Part shown: positions 12,901 to 22,399 of the stretch, piece by piece
Layout: every line of letters starts with the position of its first letter
How positions within the stretch are numbered: position 1 is the stretch's first letter
DNA from: Cinnamomum chago
Taxonomy: Eukaryota; Streptophyta; Magnoliopsida; Laurales; Lauraceae
Length of the DNA stretch: 64,000 nt
NCBI GenBank assembly: GCA_038049695.1
Contig: CP142452.1
Location: 90,899,501-90,963,500 of the forward strand
Direction: 5' to 3'
Made by a program: the position numbers and the translations under genes
The notes under the pieces: model-generated
Seen by the model: only the letters and a program-made list of their open reading frames with translations
The model's database searches: none
Told to the model about the DNA's origin: nothing

Positions 12901-15900
12901 TACCCTTTAGACATTTCCGGATAACCAATGAAATATCCACTGATTGTTTTAGGGTCTAATTTCATTTCTTTTGAGTTAAAAATTATCACTTCAGATGGAC
13001 AACTCCCGACTCGAAAATGATTCAAGCTAGACTTCCTACCGGTCCGCAACTCGAAAGGAGTTTTGGGAACTGCTTTCGTAAGAACACGATTTAATACATA
13101 AATAGTCATCTTTAGTGCCTCTCCCCACACTAAATCGGGTATGTTGGTGTTACTAACCATACTCTTTACAATATCCATTAATGTTCTATTCCTTCTTTCG
13201 GCTACATTATTTTGTTGAGGTGTGCCCAGCATTGTATATTGTGCTACAATACCTTCCATTTCTAGAAATCTAGCAAATGGTCCTGGGTTACGACCTGATT
13301 CAGTGTATCTACCGTAATACTCAACACCTCTATCAAACCTCACTACTTTAATTTTCTTGTCTAATTGCTTTTCTACTTCTGCCTTAAAAATTTTAAAGAC
13401 TTTCAAAGCATCATATTTTTCCTTAATCAAATAGACATAACCATATCGTGAAAAATCATCTATGAAAGTGATAAAGTATTCCTCTCCCGTAAAACATGGA
13501 ACTTGAATTTTACCACATATATCTGTATGAATAATTTCTAAGGGTGCAGAACTCCTTGTGGCACTTTTCTTGTTTGTATTAGTTTGTTTTCCCTTTATGC
13601 AATCAATACAAACACCATAATTGGTGAAATCAAGATTGGCCAATAAACCATCGGTCATCAATCTTTTCATTCTCTGTTCATAGATATGCCCTAATATTTT
13701 GTGCCATAGCCTTGATGAGTTCTCATTTAGTGACCCTCTTTTTATGCCTATGTGCAATTCACAATTAATGTGAGGTGTGTGTAAAGTTTGTTCATATATA
13801 GAATCGAATTTTAATCTATACAAACCATCACACATATAATCATTCTCAATCAAAATATTATTGCTAAAAATATGCATAATACCATGTCCAAAGTTGAAAT
13901 TAAATCCATTACAATCAAGTGTGAAAACTGAAATCAAATTTCTAGAGATATCAGGAACCAAGAAAGTATTATCTAAATCCAGGACATGACCAGTGTGAAG
14001 CACCAGCCTATAACTGCCTACAGCTTTGACCCTTGATTCCTTTTTATTCTCCATCGTAATGGTTTTCTCGTTATCATTTGAAGTCTTCCTTGAAAGGAAT
14101 CCATACACACAATCAGATACATGAATGGTTGCTCCAGAGTCGACCCACAAAGAATTTGACAAGATATTCGTTAAGTTGGTTTCTTGACATACAAAAGATA
14201 GATTTTTACCTTTCTTTTCAAACCAGCTTTTATGCTTTAGACAATCCTTCTTAAAATGTCCGTTCTTCCCACAAAAAAAACATTTCTTCGATGCTCCTTT
14301 CTCTTTTCTGTTGGGCTTTGCTTCCTAAACATTTGCTTTCTTTTTGCCTTTTCCTTTCCCTTGGACTTATTTTGATAGACATAATTAACAATTAATTGTC
14401 CCCCAGCCTGAAGCCTCCTTTCTTCTTGATTAGTTTTTGCAATCAACTCATTCAATGACCAAGAAGTTGAGCTCTGGTTGTAGGCTACTTTAAATGGGAC
14501 AAACTCGGGAGGAAGAGAATTGAAAATGAATTGCACCAAATATATTTTAGACACGGTCATATCAACTTCCTTCGATTTAGAAGAGATATTTGTCGTAGTA
14601 AATATGTGTTCTCTTACTCCCAACGTTCCATTATATTTTATGCTTGTAAGACGGCTAATCAAGGATGCACCCAAAGCTTTATCAGTTATTTGAAACTGAC
14701 CTTTTATAGCTTCTAGTAGGTCCTTTGCATTTTCTTTCACTTCGATGGAATCTCTAATGGTCCTCGAAATGGAGTTTTTAATAATTTTTATCACAACCTT
14801 ATTAGCCTTAATCCATTTATTATAGTTAGCCCTTTCATCAACTAAGCTCGCATCCGTGGGTATTGCTGGCTTAGGCTCATCTAAAGCCATATCAAGGTCC
14901 AAGTAAGTAATAGCTAGCAATAACATGTCCAGCCATTCAATAAAGTTTGATCCATCTAATATGAGTGTATTCTCTAAAATCGAAAGTGATGCCTTGAAAT
15001 TTATAACTGAAGAAAAATAAACAAGCAACAATAAGGTATGCGATGCTTTGAATTTATCTATGCAATATTCTTAAATTTAAAAGTGATATGTACATCATTG
15101 TAAAGCCACCTTTGGGTTGGAAAAAATTATGTAAATATATTACTTTTCTTTGATTAATATGACCATGTTTTTAATATGTGATGTGATTGTATTGAATATA
15201 TACCTTTGGGTATAAATCAAATACAAGCAAAACACATTTATTAACTATGTCATATTCCAATTTCAAATTATGGACAATCGTACCTTTGGGCTTAATCGAA
15301 CCATTTTCTTTATGAAATTGCAATTTTAAGTGTTGTCATATTCAAACAGTAGAGTTTGTACTTCCTTAACTTAATTTAGAGAATTAAACAATTATCTATA
15401 ATTGGGTCGCTTTGGCGGCTATCAAGTTAAGAAATTGTTGAATTCTTTAAATTGTTAACAACACTTAAGTGATAAAAAAGTTAGTTCATTTGGTCATCAA
15501 ATGTGATGAACCAATCAATCAAAAATATTGGTCCATATGCACCATTATATAATTTCCGAATAACTTTATTATATCACATTTAAGTTGATTAGGCATCATT
15601 TCATAGATCAATAGTCAAAATTATCATTAATTGATCATTGATCAATACCTAATATTTTTAATTGATTCACCATTACCATACATCCATCTAATCCAAGAAA
15701 TAAATAACTCTAAATATTAAACCATAGTGAGCATATCTAAATATTAACAATAAAATAGAACTCTGGTTTTGCTAAATAAATAAGATTAGTAGTGGAAGTA
15801 GCAAAAAAAAAAAAAAAAGTTAAATGTAATGTTAAAATAAAATATGCTCTGATTTAGAGTGATTAATCACTCCATCAGATATGTCCATGTGATAGATCTC

Positions 15901-18900
15901 AATGCTATCAATACACAGAAGAAAACAGATCGTTAATCCGTGTCCAAATGTGTCTTTTATGATTAAAAAAAAAAAATTGGACCGTTTATTATTGACCAAT
16001 ATGTTCAACTCTGAAATTGATCAATGAATTCAGAATGTTATCTATGGCCAACACTATCAATTTAATAGCTATGATCGGATTGAATAAACAATATATATAT
16101 ATATATATATAAGAATAATTAGAATCAAACTTTAATGATTTAATTTAACTTGATCATGACCAATCAATGTCCAATAAAAAATTTCAGAACTCAATTAGAC
16201 CTTATTAATGTCTGATAGAATGATTTGATGGTAAAAAAATATCATCAGAATAATTAGAACCATTGTTCCTACTATAATTTACAATTTCATAGTCAGGGTC
16301 AACTTCTAAACTTTGATTTGGGTCACTTCTGAAGCTTATTTTGGTCAATTGAATGTACAAATATGTACCATCTAATAAGTGGGTCCAACTAGAAGAATTT
16401 CTCCAAAACTGAAATGGGCTTAGTGGGCCGTAAACGGGTCGGGCCCAACCCACGATTGGCCCATAAACTGGCCCAAATCAGAACCTGACCCAACCTAGAA
16501 AAATTCATCAATAGCAGGTCAGGTCAGTTCGGGTCGGGCAGAACCATAAGCTGACCCGGCCCAGCCTATCCAGCTTGGGAAGCCACACTGGGCTAGTAAG
16601 GTCGGGTTGACCTGACCTGCCTGGCCTGGCCCAGCCACCCAATAAAGAATAACGTGCAGGATGACTATTGAGTCAGTCCGTGAGCTATCTCACTTTTTTT
16701 TTAATATAAATTTCATAAAAGAATACACCTTATGACTTTTCTTACGTACTCTTATGTTATCATTTTCAAGCTACTGGCATGCCCAGAAAAGATTACAGAA
16801 CCAAGATTAAAATCTCTGATGTAATTTTTAAATAAAAAAACTTTAACAACAGAAAATAAATATTTTCTTCCCTTCTTTTTCAGATTCGGTTAGGCACTGT
16901 AATCCTCATTTCTGAGGCTACCATTATCCAATAAATTGAATACCCTTTATCAAATACCCAAAAATCTCTTTCCTCTCGTATTTGGGTTTTTATTCCCAGA
17001 AGAAATCAGAAAGCCCCGATAAAACGATAATATATCATTGGATTGAAACCAGCATGCTCTGATACCAAATGTTAGAAAATCTTAGGTTTATAAACCTCTC
17101 TAGAATCAATCCAATAATGTTGTAAACATTTAATCTAAACCAGTAGAGTGGAAAAATGGTACCTAATTGTGCCATCGTGAAACTCCCAAAGAAGGTAGGT
17201 TTTCAATGGGGAATCACAACTCTCTTGTGCTTTGTCTTTTCTTCTCTGGTAAGTGATGGTTGCAGAGAAACTATTGTAGCCAAGAGAATTACCCGGGTTG
17301 CCTTTTATAGGCCCTAAATCTCTCCTTCTATCAAGAAGAGAATAAATACCTTTTAACCATCAAATTAACATAGATGACAGTTACAAAAGGAAAACTTAAA
17401 TCAAATTAAAGAAATCCAAAGCAAAGGAGGGATAACCGATCTTTTATGTATGGTCATTTATGTACGATCCAACAGTTGATAGTAAAGAGGTGAGGTGTTA
17501 AATGATATAAGGTGGAGATGTAAATGGGGCCATAAATTTCTTAGGATTTGATTTTACTAGAGTGATGATGGTTGAGTATTCATTTTCCATCTGAGGGGAG
17601 ATTATCTATTTGCCATTTTCTCCTTTGTTTCTTTCAACTTTTAGGCATACATTTCTTAGAATTCGAATTCAATTCCTCCAAACAAATGGGCCCTCAACTA
17701 ACAGTTTGGCGTTATCATTTGCCTGATTTGGGTCCTTTTAAGGTTGAGAGGTCCGATTACATTGATGCTGTCAAATTGAGCAGGCCCAACTGACATAATC
17801 TTTTGTTTCCTAGCCTTGGTCCACCGCCTTTGATACAGCATATGTTTTGAAGTGCTTGCTAGAATAGTATCTGTCTGTGCACAACAGGCAAAGGTTGTCT
17901 ACAAGGGCGGTATACAAATCTCAAGAGAAAATAGAACCAAAATTACATGGAAATAGTGTGTACCATCCAACATGTTGATCTTGTAACTCTGCCTTTTTAG
18001 AGCATCCACGTCTTCATTCCATTCTATAGGGAAGTGCCTCGACACTTTGTATTGAAGCTCAAATCTTTTTAACCTCCTTCACAATTGGTCTTTATCTTGA
18101 TGATGGAGATGAAACTCCTTGAGCCATTTAAGTGCATTGACTTAATTGGCTTTCTCCACCCATGGTCCAGAGAAAGAATTCAAAATATTTTTCAACTCCT
18201 CTTATTGATATACTTTCAGCTCTACTTGAATCCCCTATTCTAATGGGTCCGGAAAAGGCCACCAACATGTTACCCTGTTCACTTTTTGATGGTGCCCCCG
18301 ATTCATGGAGGGCCGAGCTTTCCTAGAGAGATCATATCCATATTTAACCTCCGTTGACCTGTTTCAATGAATGATTCCTAGTCAGCGAATCTTAGTTGAA
18401 ATAGCTTCTTTTATTATTGTTTTGAATGCCCTTTCCAAGTCAATGAAGGGGATACTCCTGAATTCTTCCGCTTGTGACTCTCATTGGAAAAGCCATGACC
18501 TCATAAACTCAGACAGGATTTTTAATGGCGTGATTCTCCCTTCAAAACCTCTCCTCTTTCCTTCCTTCTGAACCCCATGTGATTGCCACTGGTAAAACTT
18601 TCCTTAATATCTAACCTCTGAATGGAAAGGACTCCCAAAACCAACCATCCACCAAATGAGGAAAGGAGATGGGAAAGGAAAGGAAACGCCAAAGAGGGAA
18701 AGAAACAGTCACCAAATTATTTGGTTGAGGACTATCCAATATCTACAATGGTCATGATGTTCTCAGCAGAGAATCAAGAATCAAATCCTCAACCATCTCT
18801 TCCTTCACCTTGCCAGTAGGGACATACGGAGGCCTGCCCTGAGGGGCTGAAAGTGCCCTTGCCCGGGGCTCATTTTTCGGGGGGGCCCAAAATCCCTCTC

Positions 18901-21900
18901 CTTCTGGCTTCTACCTTTTATTTTCTTTTCAATCATTTGGTGGGGGCAGGGCTCATCCAATGGATTCCATCGTCCTAGGCATCAATAGACTCATCATCAA
19001 ATCATCTGAGAGTGCTTATTGCATCATTGATTTGAGCATCCATCAGTGGAGCCCACCAATGATATTTTATATTTGATGGCTGAAATTATAGGAGAATTTG
19101 GTCTAGCGTTAGGATGATATGGGGCTTTTTTTTTTTTTACAAACAGATTATCAAGCCTTCAGCCCTTCACCCGTTCTTCTTATCTGTTAGTGGGGCCCAC
19201 CAATTATTTTTTGTTCCCCATATATGATGCTTAAATTCTGGTCTGAGTTCTATTTCTTCTTGTTTTTTTTTTTCAAATAGTTATACTTGGGCATCATTAA
19301 CCCATTGCCAAATTTTCACATCAGTGGGGCCCACCAATGATATTATCATATATGATGGCTGAAGAGGCCTAACTTTTACTCTTGCCCTGGGCCCTGAAAA
19401 ATTCAGAACCGCCCTGGACATACGAGGGAAATACCTTCTCTACTTTCTTGTTTCTTTGTGCTAACATGTGCTACATTCTCAGGTATCTTGATCCAGAATA
19501 TTATTCCAGCGGTCGGCTCACAGATAAATCAGATGTATATGCTTTCGGAGTCGTACTTCTCGAATTGGTCACTGGGTTTCCACCTAATTTCAAGACTCGT
19601 TCTACCCAGTCGAATTTCTTGGTCCATTGGGTTAGTGTTTTCCAGCACATTCTCTTATGCATTGCTGAATGTATCGATGCTCAGACCTTACAATCTCACT
19701 TTTGTAGATTGAGATAATTGATTGACATTTCAGTAAGAAATCCTAGTTCTACAACATAGTTATGTTACTTGAGTAGACTCGAATAAGTAGAACTTCAAAT
19801 CAACCCACTTAAATGAGTTGAGTCACTTTGCGGACTCAGACCAATTGAAATTGAAGTAAACTTTGTTTTGTACACTAGCAAAGTTATTGTTTAGCTTAGT
19901 AAATAGTTATACAAATATGTTTTCTTAAGTGGAAAACCATTAATTAGTAATTATAAAATAATCTTAAAGTCCCACTTGAGTTTTGAGTCAGCTTCCCCTT
20001 TAGAGCGCTTTAAAGCGCTTGTTTCTTTTTCTTCAGAAATTCACAGGTATTTATTTGTATTACAGGCAAGGAATCAGAACTTCCAAGGGCTTGTTGATCC
20101 ACGGTTGCAGATGAATTACGACACTAAGGAGTTGGAACGGGTTGTGGAGTGTGCTGCCGCTTGTGTGCAACCGTCTTCCCAAAGTCGACCAGGGATGATC
20201 GAGGTAAAAGCTAAATTATTTTTATAATCTGTGAGGTAATAGTAGAAACTCATATACTAGCCTTGCACAAAACCGCCCAGTGACTCATTGACTGCATTTG
20301 TAGCTTAGGAGCATGTCAATTCTTGCTATTCATATTGTGGGATTTACTGTAATGGGGAATAACAGAAAAGAAATTCTAATTTAACCCATGGCATCCAGAT
20401 ACTTCAAAATAAGCATCATATCCATTCGTACCCTATATGATAGTTCACTTTCTCTATGTATAAAGTTCATGTTTTTATCACATCCATGGCATGTCCCTGC
20501 CGTATCCATGTTATATTTGGGCATCTTAGAAATTAACAATCCCAACCATCTATCCATGCTCATTAGGGCTTGGATGAACAACCACAATTTTGTTTTTTCG
20601 AGACTATAACCAAGCTTTTGCCTACCAAATGTTTGCGAGCTATTCTTTCTGTTGTTGCAAAGATACTGGTTGCTGGTGACTTTACACTTTTTTTCAGAAG
20701 GAAATAATTTTTATTTGTTACATTGGATGTCAATGGTACTAGTGTGGTCCACTTTTTGATATTTTTGCTTTGAAAAGTAAGATTTTGTTAAACTTGTCCA
20801 TAATTTAATCATCATCATCAAAGCTTTATCCCAGCTTTGTTGGGGGTTGACTACATGAATTATATTTCTCCATTGCTGATAATTTAATATTTTGTGCTAA
20901 TGTCTTTCTTATTAGATATCATTCAGTGCTTTCTAAAAGAATAGTTACAGCCTATGGTCCACATTTAATGAAAATTAGACAATTAGGTTATTCAATTGGT
21001 TACTTTTGTGTATATCGGTTGGGTGTTTGGAATCCAAGTTTTCCTTGCCTTATTGATGTAAAAAGATTGAAAGTTAGATCAAAGTAACTAATAGATTGCG
21101 GAGTGACACATAACATAGCCCTAATGTTTGAAAAATTGTTCTTTTCATTTTTTTTTTTCTAAGAGAGAGGGATTTATTAATAGATTAAAAAGCATACGAA
21201 CACACAATAAATATATACGGAGAGTCGAAGACCCCAGAGAGAATACGGCGAAAAAGCCATCCATCATCATGTAGAAAGAGAGTTTCATGCTAACAAACCT
21301 CCTCTAATATTGATGCAGTATCCAAACAAACCACTCCCCGCTCATTCAGGGTTATGATAACCCCTGATGAAGTCCGGATGGATCAGGTTGATAATGAGCC
21401 TAAGATCGCTCATATTTTTTATTTTAATATGAGTTGGTCCCACGATGAGGTTGAAAATATGACTAAAAATGTGATTAATACAATCTTATGTGCTATTAAT
21501 CTTCAGGGAAACTTTGAATTCATTGAGCAAAGCCACCTAAAGCGCCTTGCCTGCCAAGCAACAGATCTGAATCTGATCTTTCAAATTTCAACAAAACCAA
21601 ATCCAAGTCTTGCCCCCTCTCTATCCCATCTGCACACTTTTGGCTGACTGAAATTTCTAGATTGAATTCTCAAACCCCCCATCCATTGTTCTGAAAATCA
21701 TATTGCAAATAAGTGAGGGGTTGAATTAAATTGAATCGAACGTGTGAACCATATCACAAATCGTAATATTTTTTTTCTACTATTTATGCATTCGGTCATG
21801 TTTTATTATTATTATTTTTTACATTGTGAATACAGTGTCATTGTTACATAGATTTTTCAGCAGATCCTCTTTTTGACATTGAGCTGCACCTTGAATCTGA

Positions 21901-22120
21901 CCAGGTTGTTCGGGTCCTGGAAGGGAGTTCATCTGTTGACTGTCTGAAGAAGGGTTTGACAGGCATTCCACGTACACGTAGCAGCGTGGATTACAACCCA
22001 AATGGACACTCAGTCACAAGTCCCATCACACGTTCCTCGACATTGGACCCGTCCAGGCTGGACCGTGGCACTGATCAACTCACTGGATCCTCTGCCTACG
22101 TTAGCACCGGGTCCAACTAG
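6956..22120 (+). CDS. Receptor-like Ser/Thr kinase, C-terminal four exons (5' part missing)
   Basis: Four exons join in frame: 6956-7032, 19483-19630, 20066-20203 and 21905-22120 (stop TAG). Exon 1 encodes the kinase activation segment ([10 protein letters not shown], then AGTFG). Exon 2 gives the YLDPEY substrate-binding motif, [16 protein letters not shown] and TGFPP. Exon 3 gives LVDPRL and the RPGM motif of subdomain XI. Exon 4 gives VVRVLEG and a Ser/Thr-rich tail ending VSTGSN. Junction phases agree and all introns are GT-AG. The arrangement resembles PERK-type receptor kinases, plasma-membrane proteins that phosphorylate Ser/Thr. The P-loop, catalytic Lys and HRD loop are not in the window, so the gene either begins further left or is a truncated relic. 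Intron 1 (12.4 kb) is swollen by nested transposons; exon 2 starts only 58 bp after the TSD of a hAT element. All visible exon frames are undamaged. Confidence 0.75.
7242..7653 (-). repeat. 3' LTR of the Copia element
   Basis: The repeat begins TGTTAGAAAATC and ends GGTCCAACA. It matches the right-hand LTR throughout, with scattered substitutions and small indels. In element orientation it is the 3' LTR. Confidence 0.92.
8380..9700 (-). pseudogene. Copia reverse transcriptase and RNase H, broken
   Basis: On the minus strand the RT starts near 9660 and shows the Copia landmarks [27 protein letters not shown], and the catalytic YVDD at about 9050-9090. RNase H follows, with the region around GYSDADFA at about 8540 and a final LWMHD near 8390. 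At least three stop codons interrupt the first part of RT (near 9434, 9458 and 9560), two of them easily derived from Trp or Arg codons by C-to-T change. A further frame change occurs between the 9133 and 9030 segments. The protein would have copied element RNA into DNA in virus-like particles. Confidence 0.88.
9666..12561. mobile_element. Solo-LTR-like insertion (2.9 kb) inside the Copia polyprotein
   Basis: The insert begins TGTCACGTCCCCCGAACC and ends GGACCTTACA, i.e. TG...CA, and is flanked by a perfect 5-bp duplication TTCTT (9661-9665 and 12562-12566). Both properties are those of an LTR retrotransposon integration. No second LTR, primer-binding site or polyprotein frame is visible inside, so the simplest reading is a solo LTR left by recombination between the LTRs of a long-LTR element, possibly Gypsy/Tat type; a non-coding LARD is the alternative. 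Open frames of up to 135 codons inside have no recognisable domain. It is younger than the Copia element it interrupts. Confidence 0.75.
12852..14162 (-). pseudogene. Copia protease and integrase segment
   Basis: A 436-codon minus-strand frame starts with the aspartic protease motif DSGAT (near 14130). It continues with the pre-integrase HHCC zinc site (LWHKILGH ... CIDCIKGK, about 13720-13590). The integrase core follows, with Asp in HTDICG, Asp in [10 protein letters not shown] and RFDRGVEY, and Glu in NVAERRNR, i.e. the D-D-E triad. Integrase joins element DNA to the chromosome. The frame is closed at 12852; remaining integrase C-terminal sequence (12845-12567) runs into the solo-LTR insertion. 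The usual RSDRGGEY is here RFDRGVEY. Confidence 0.9.
14160..15031 (-). pseudogene. Copia gag (UBN2 type) with zinc knuckle
   Basis: The minus-strand frame from about 15031 encodes a UBN2-type gag: L-DGSNF-EWL near the start, the long helical middle, and [16 protein letters not shown] near 14430. A CX2CX4HX4C knuckle ([14 protein letters not shown]) lies at about 14280-14240 but in a different frame from the gag body, showing a frameshift at about 14290. Gag packages element RNA. The start used here is the first in-frame Met of the open frame; the true start may lie a little upstream. Confidence 0.85.
15040..17055 (-). other. Long non-coding leader of the Copia element
   Basis: Two kilobases between the primer-binding site and gag contain no coding frame. 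The A/T-rich right half has several copies of a CCTTTGGGT phrase (near 15107, 15203 and 15290), a (TA)n run at 16089-16112, and a GGCCCA/GGGTCGGG-rich patch at 16420-16640 that resembles the subterminal region of a hAT element. I could not define termini for the latter. Confidence 0.5.
17056..17067 (-). promoter_or_regulatory. Copia primer-binding site (initiator Met-tRNA)
   Basis: Reading the minus strand, TGGTATCAGAGC lies two bases inside the 5' LTR. It is the complement of the 3' end of plant initiator methionine tRNA, the standard primer for Copia reverse transcription. Confidence 0.93.
17070..17474 (-). repeat. 5' LTR of the Copia element
   Basis: The repeat begins TGTTAGAAAATC and ends GATCCAACA. 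It is the partner of the LTR at 7242-7653 and in element orientation is the 5' LTR that would drive transcription leftward. Confidence 0.92.
17960..18570 (-). other. Degenerate coding-like block, unidentified
   Basis: In the kinase intron the minus strand reads as coding-like segments separated by stops, for example [18 protein letters not shown] (near 18100) and [17 protein letters not shown] (near 18430). The composition suggests a decayed transposon polyprotein, perhaps a LINE, but I recognise no catalytic motif. It is not part of the kinase gene. Confidence 0.3.
18829..19416. mobile_element. Short hAT element next to kinase exon 2
   Basis: A perfect 8-bp duplication GACATACG flanks the element (18821-18828 and 19417-19424). 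On the minus strand its right end reads CAGGGCGGTTCTGAATTTTT, the end of a common plant hAT family; the left end has decayed (about 9 of 14 positions match). The interior has three related segments of about 45 bp starting GTGGGGCCCACCAAT (near 19048, 19190 and 19324). There is no transposase. Kinase exon 2 begins 58 bp after the right-hand TSD, so the acceptor region has survived a close insertion. Confidence 0.75.
20004..20019. repeat. 16-bp perfect palindrome in a kinase intron
   Basis: AGCGCTTTAAAGCGCT is its own reverse complement. It lies 47 bp before kinase exon 3. I know of no function. Confidence 0.9.
20204..21904 (+). other. Last kinase intron: contents
   Basis: This 1.7-kb intron contains a T-rich then purine-rich segment (about 21145-21330) resembling the minus-strand 3' end of a LINE, and a short motif ATCCCAGCTTTGTTGGGG (near 20829) that recurs, inverted and modified, near 28205. 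An open frame at 21354-21647 has no recognised domain. The acceptor TCTGACCAG at 21904 is well placed. Confidence 0.45.
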
Positions 22121-22167
22121 GAATACATGTTCCTATGGTAAAAAAAAAAAAAAAAAAACCTATTCTT

Positions 22168-22360
22168 TTTTTTTTTTTTTTTTTTTTTTTTTTGATAACG
22201 TAGGGTTCCTAGTCCTTTGGGCCAGAATAATCCCTACGGGCCCAGGAGAGAAAGCCGGGTAAAATTCCCCTGTGGCCCCAGTGTGGTAGAGCAGTTTCGA
22301 ACACACAACCTCCGGGTGCAAACCGTAGTCTTAGGCCAACTGTGCTACCCCTTGGGGTTG
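22168..22360 (-). mobile_element. tRNA-derived SINE
   Basis: On the minus strand the element starts near 22360, has a pol III A box TAGCACAGTTGG (22336-22347) and a B box with core GTTCGAAAC (22294-22302), about 35 bp apart as in tRNA genes. It ends in a poly(A) tail, seen as the T run at 22168-22193. TATTCTT flanks both sides (22161-22167 and 22361-22367), a plausible target-site duplication. It lies 48 bp beyond the kinase stop codon, so it may fall in the 3' untranslated region. A separate plus-strand A run (22140-22158) precedes it. Confidence 0.75.
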
Positions 22361-22399
22361 TATTCTTAAAGAGGCCTGTTAATTTGTTTGCATAAAACA

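Larger units (their letters stand above)
7242..17474 (-). mobile_element. Ty1/Copia LTR retrotransposon, defective, minus strand
   Basis: Two similar LTRs (7242-7653 and 17070-17474), each TG...CA, bound the element. Its own 5' LTR is the right-hand one. Flanking 5-mers GTAGA and GTTGA differ by one base and are the probable target-site duplication. Beside the 5' LTR lies a primer-binding site for initiator Met-tRNA. The order gag, protease, integrase, then reverse transcriptase-RNase H is that of Copia. It is dead: gag and protease are out of frame, RT has stop codons, and a 2.9-kb insertion separates integrase from RT. The LTRs differ by roughly one base in ten over the first 120 bp by eye, so the insertion is not recent. 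A 2-kb leader lies between the 5' LTR and gag. It sits in a kinase-gene intron, antisense to the gene. Confidence 0.92.
7133..17693. mobile_element. Small TIR element (about 323 bp) split by the Copia insertion
   Basis: The left end (7133) reads GGACCTACTTGTTTG and the right end, on the minus strand from 17693, reads GGGCCCATTTGTTTG. The similarity continues inward over about 40 bp around a GGAATTG core. Both ends are flanked by TCA, a 3-bp duplication of PIF/Harbinger length, although the usual target is TWA. Subtracting Copia and one copy of its duplication leaves about 323 bp. A related copy, inverted, appears to lie at about 40.41-41.1 kb. Classification is uncertain, but the paired ends outside the Copia LTRs support an older element serving as its target. 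Confidence 0.5.

Noticed and set aside
21354..21647. 97-codon frame in the last kinase intron as an extra exon
   Set aside because: Kinase exons 3 and 4 already join in frame across this intron with matching motif order (RPGMIE then VVRVLEG).
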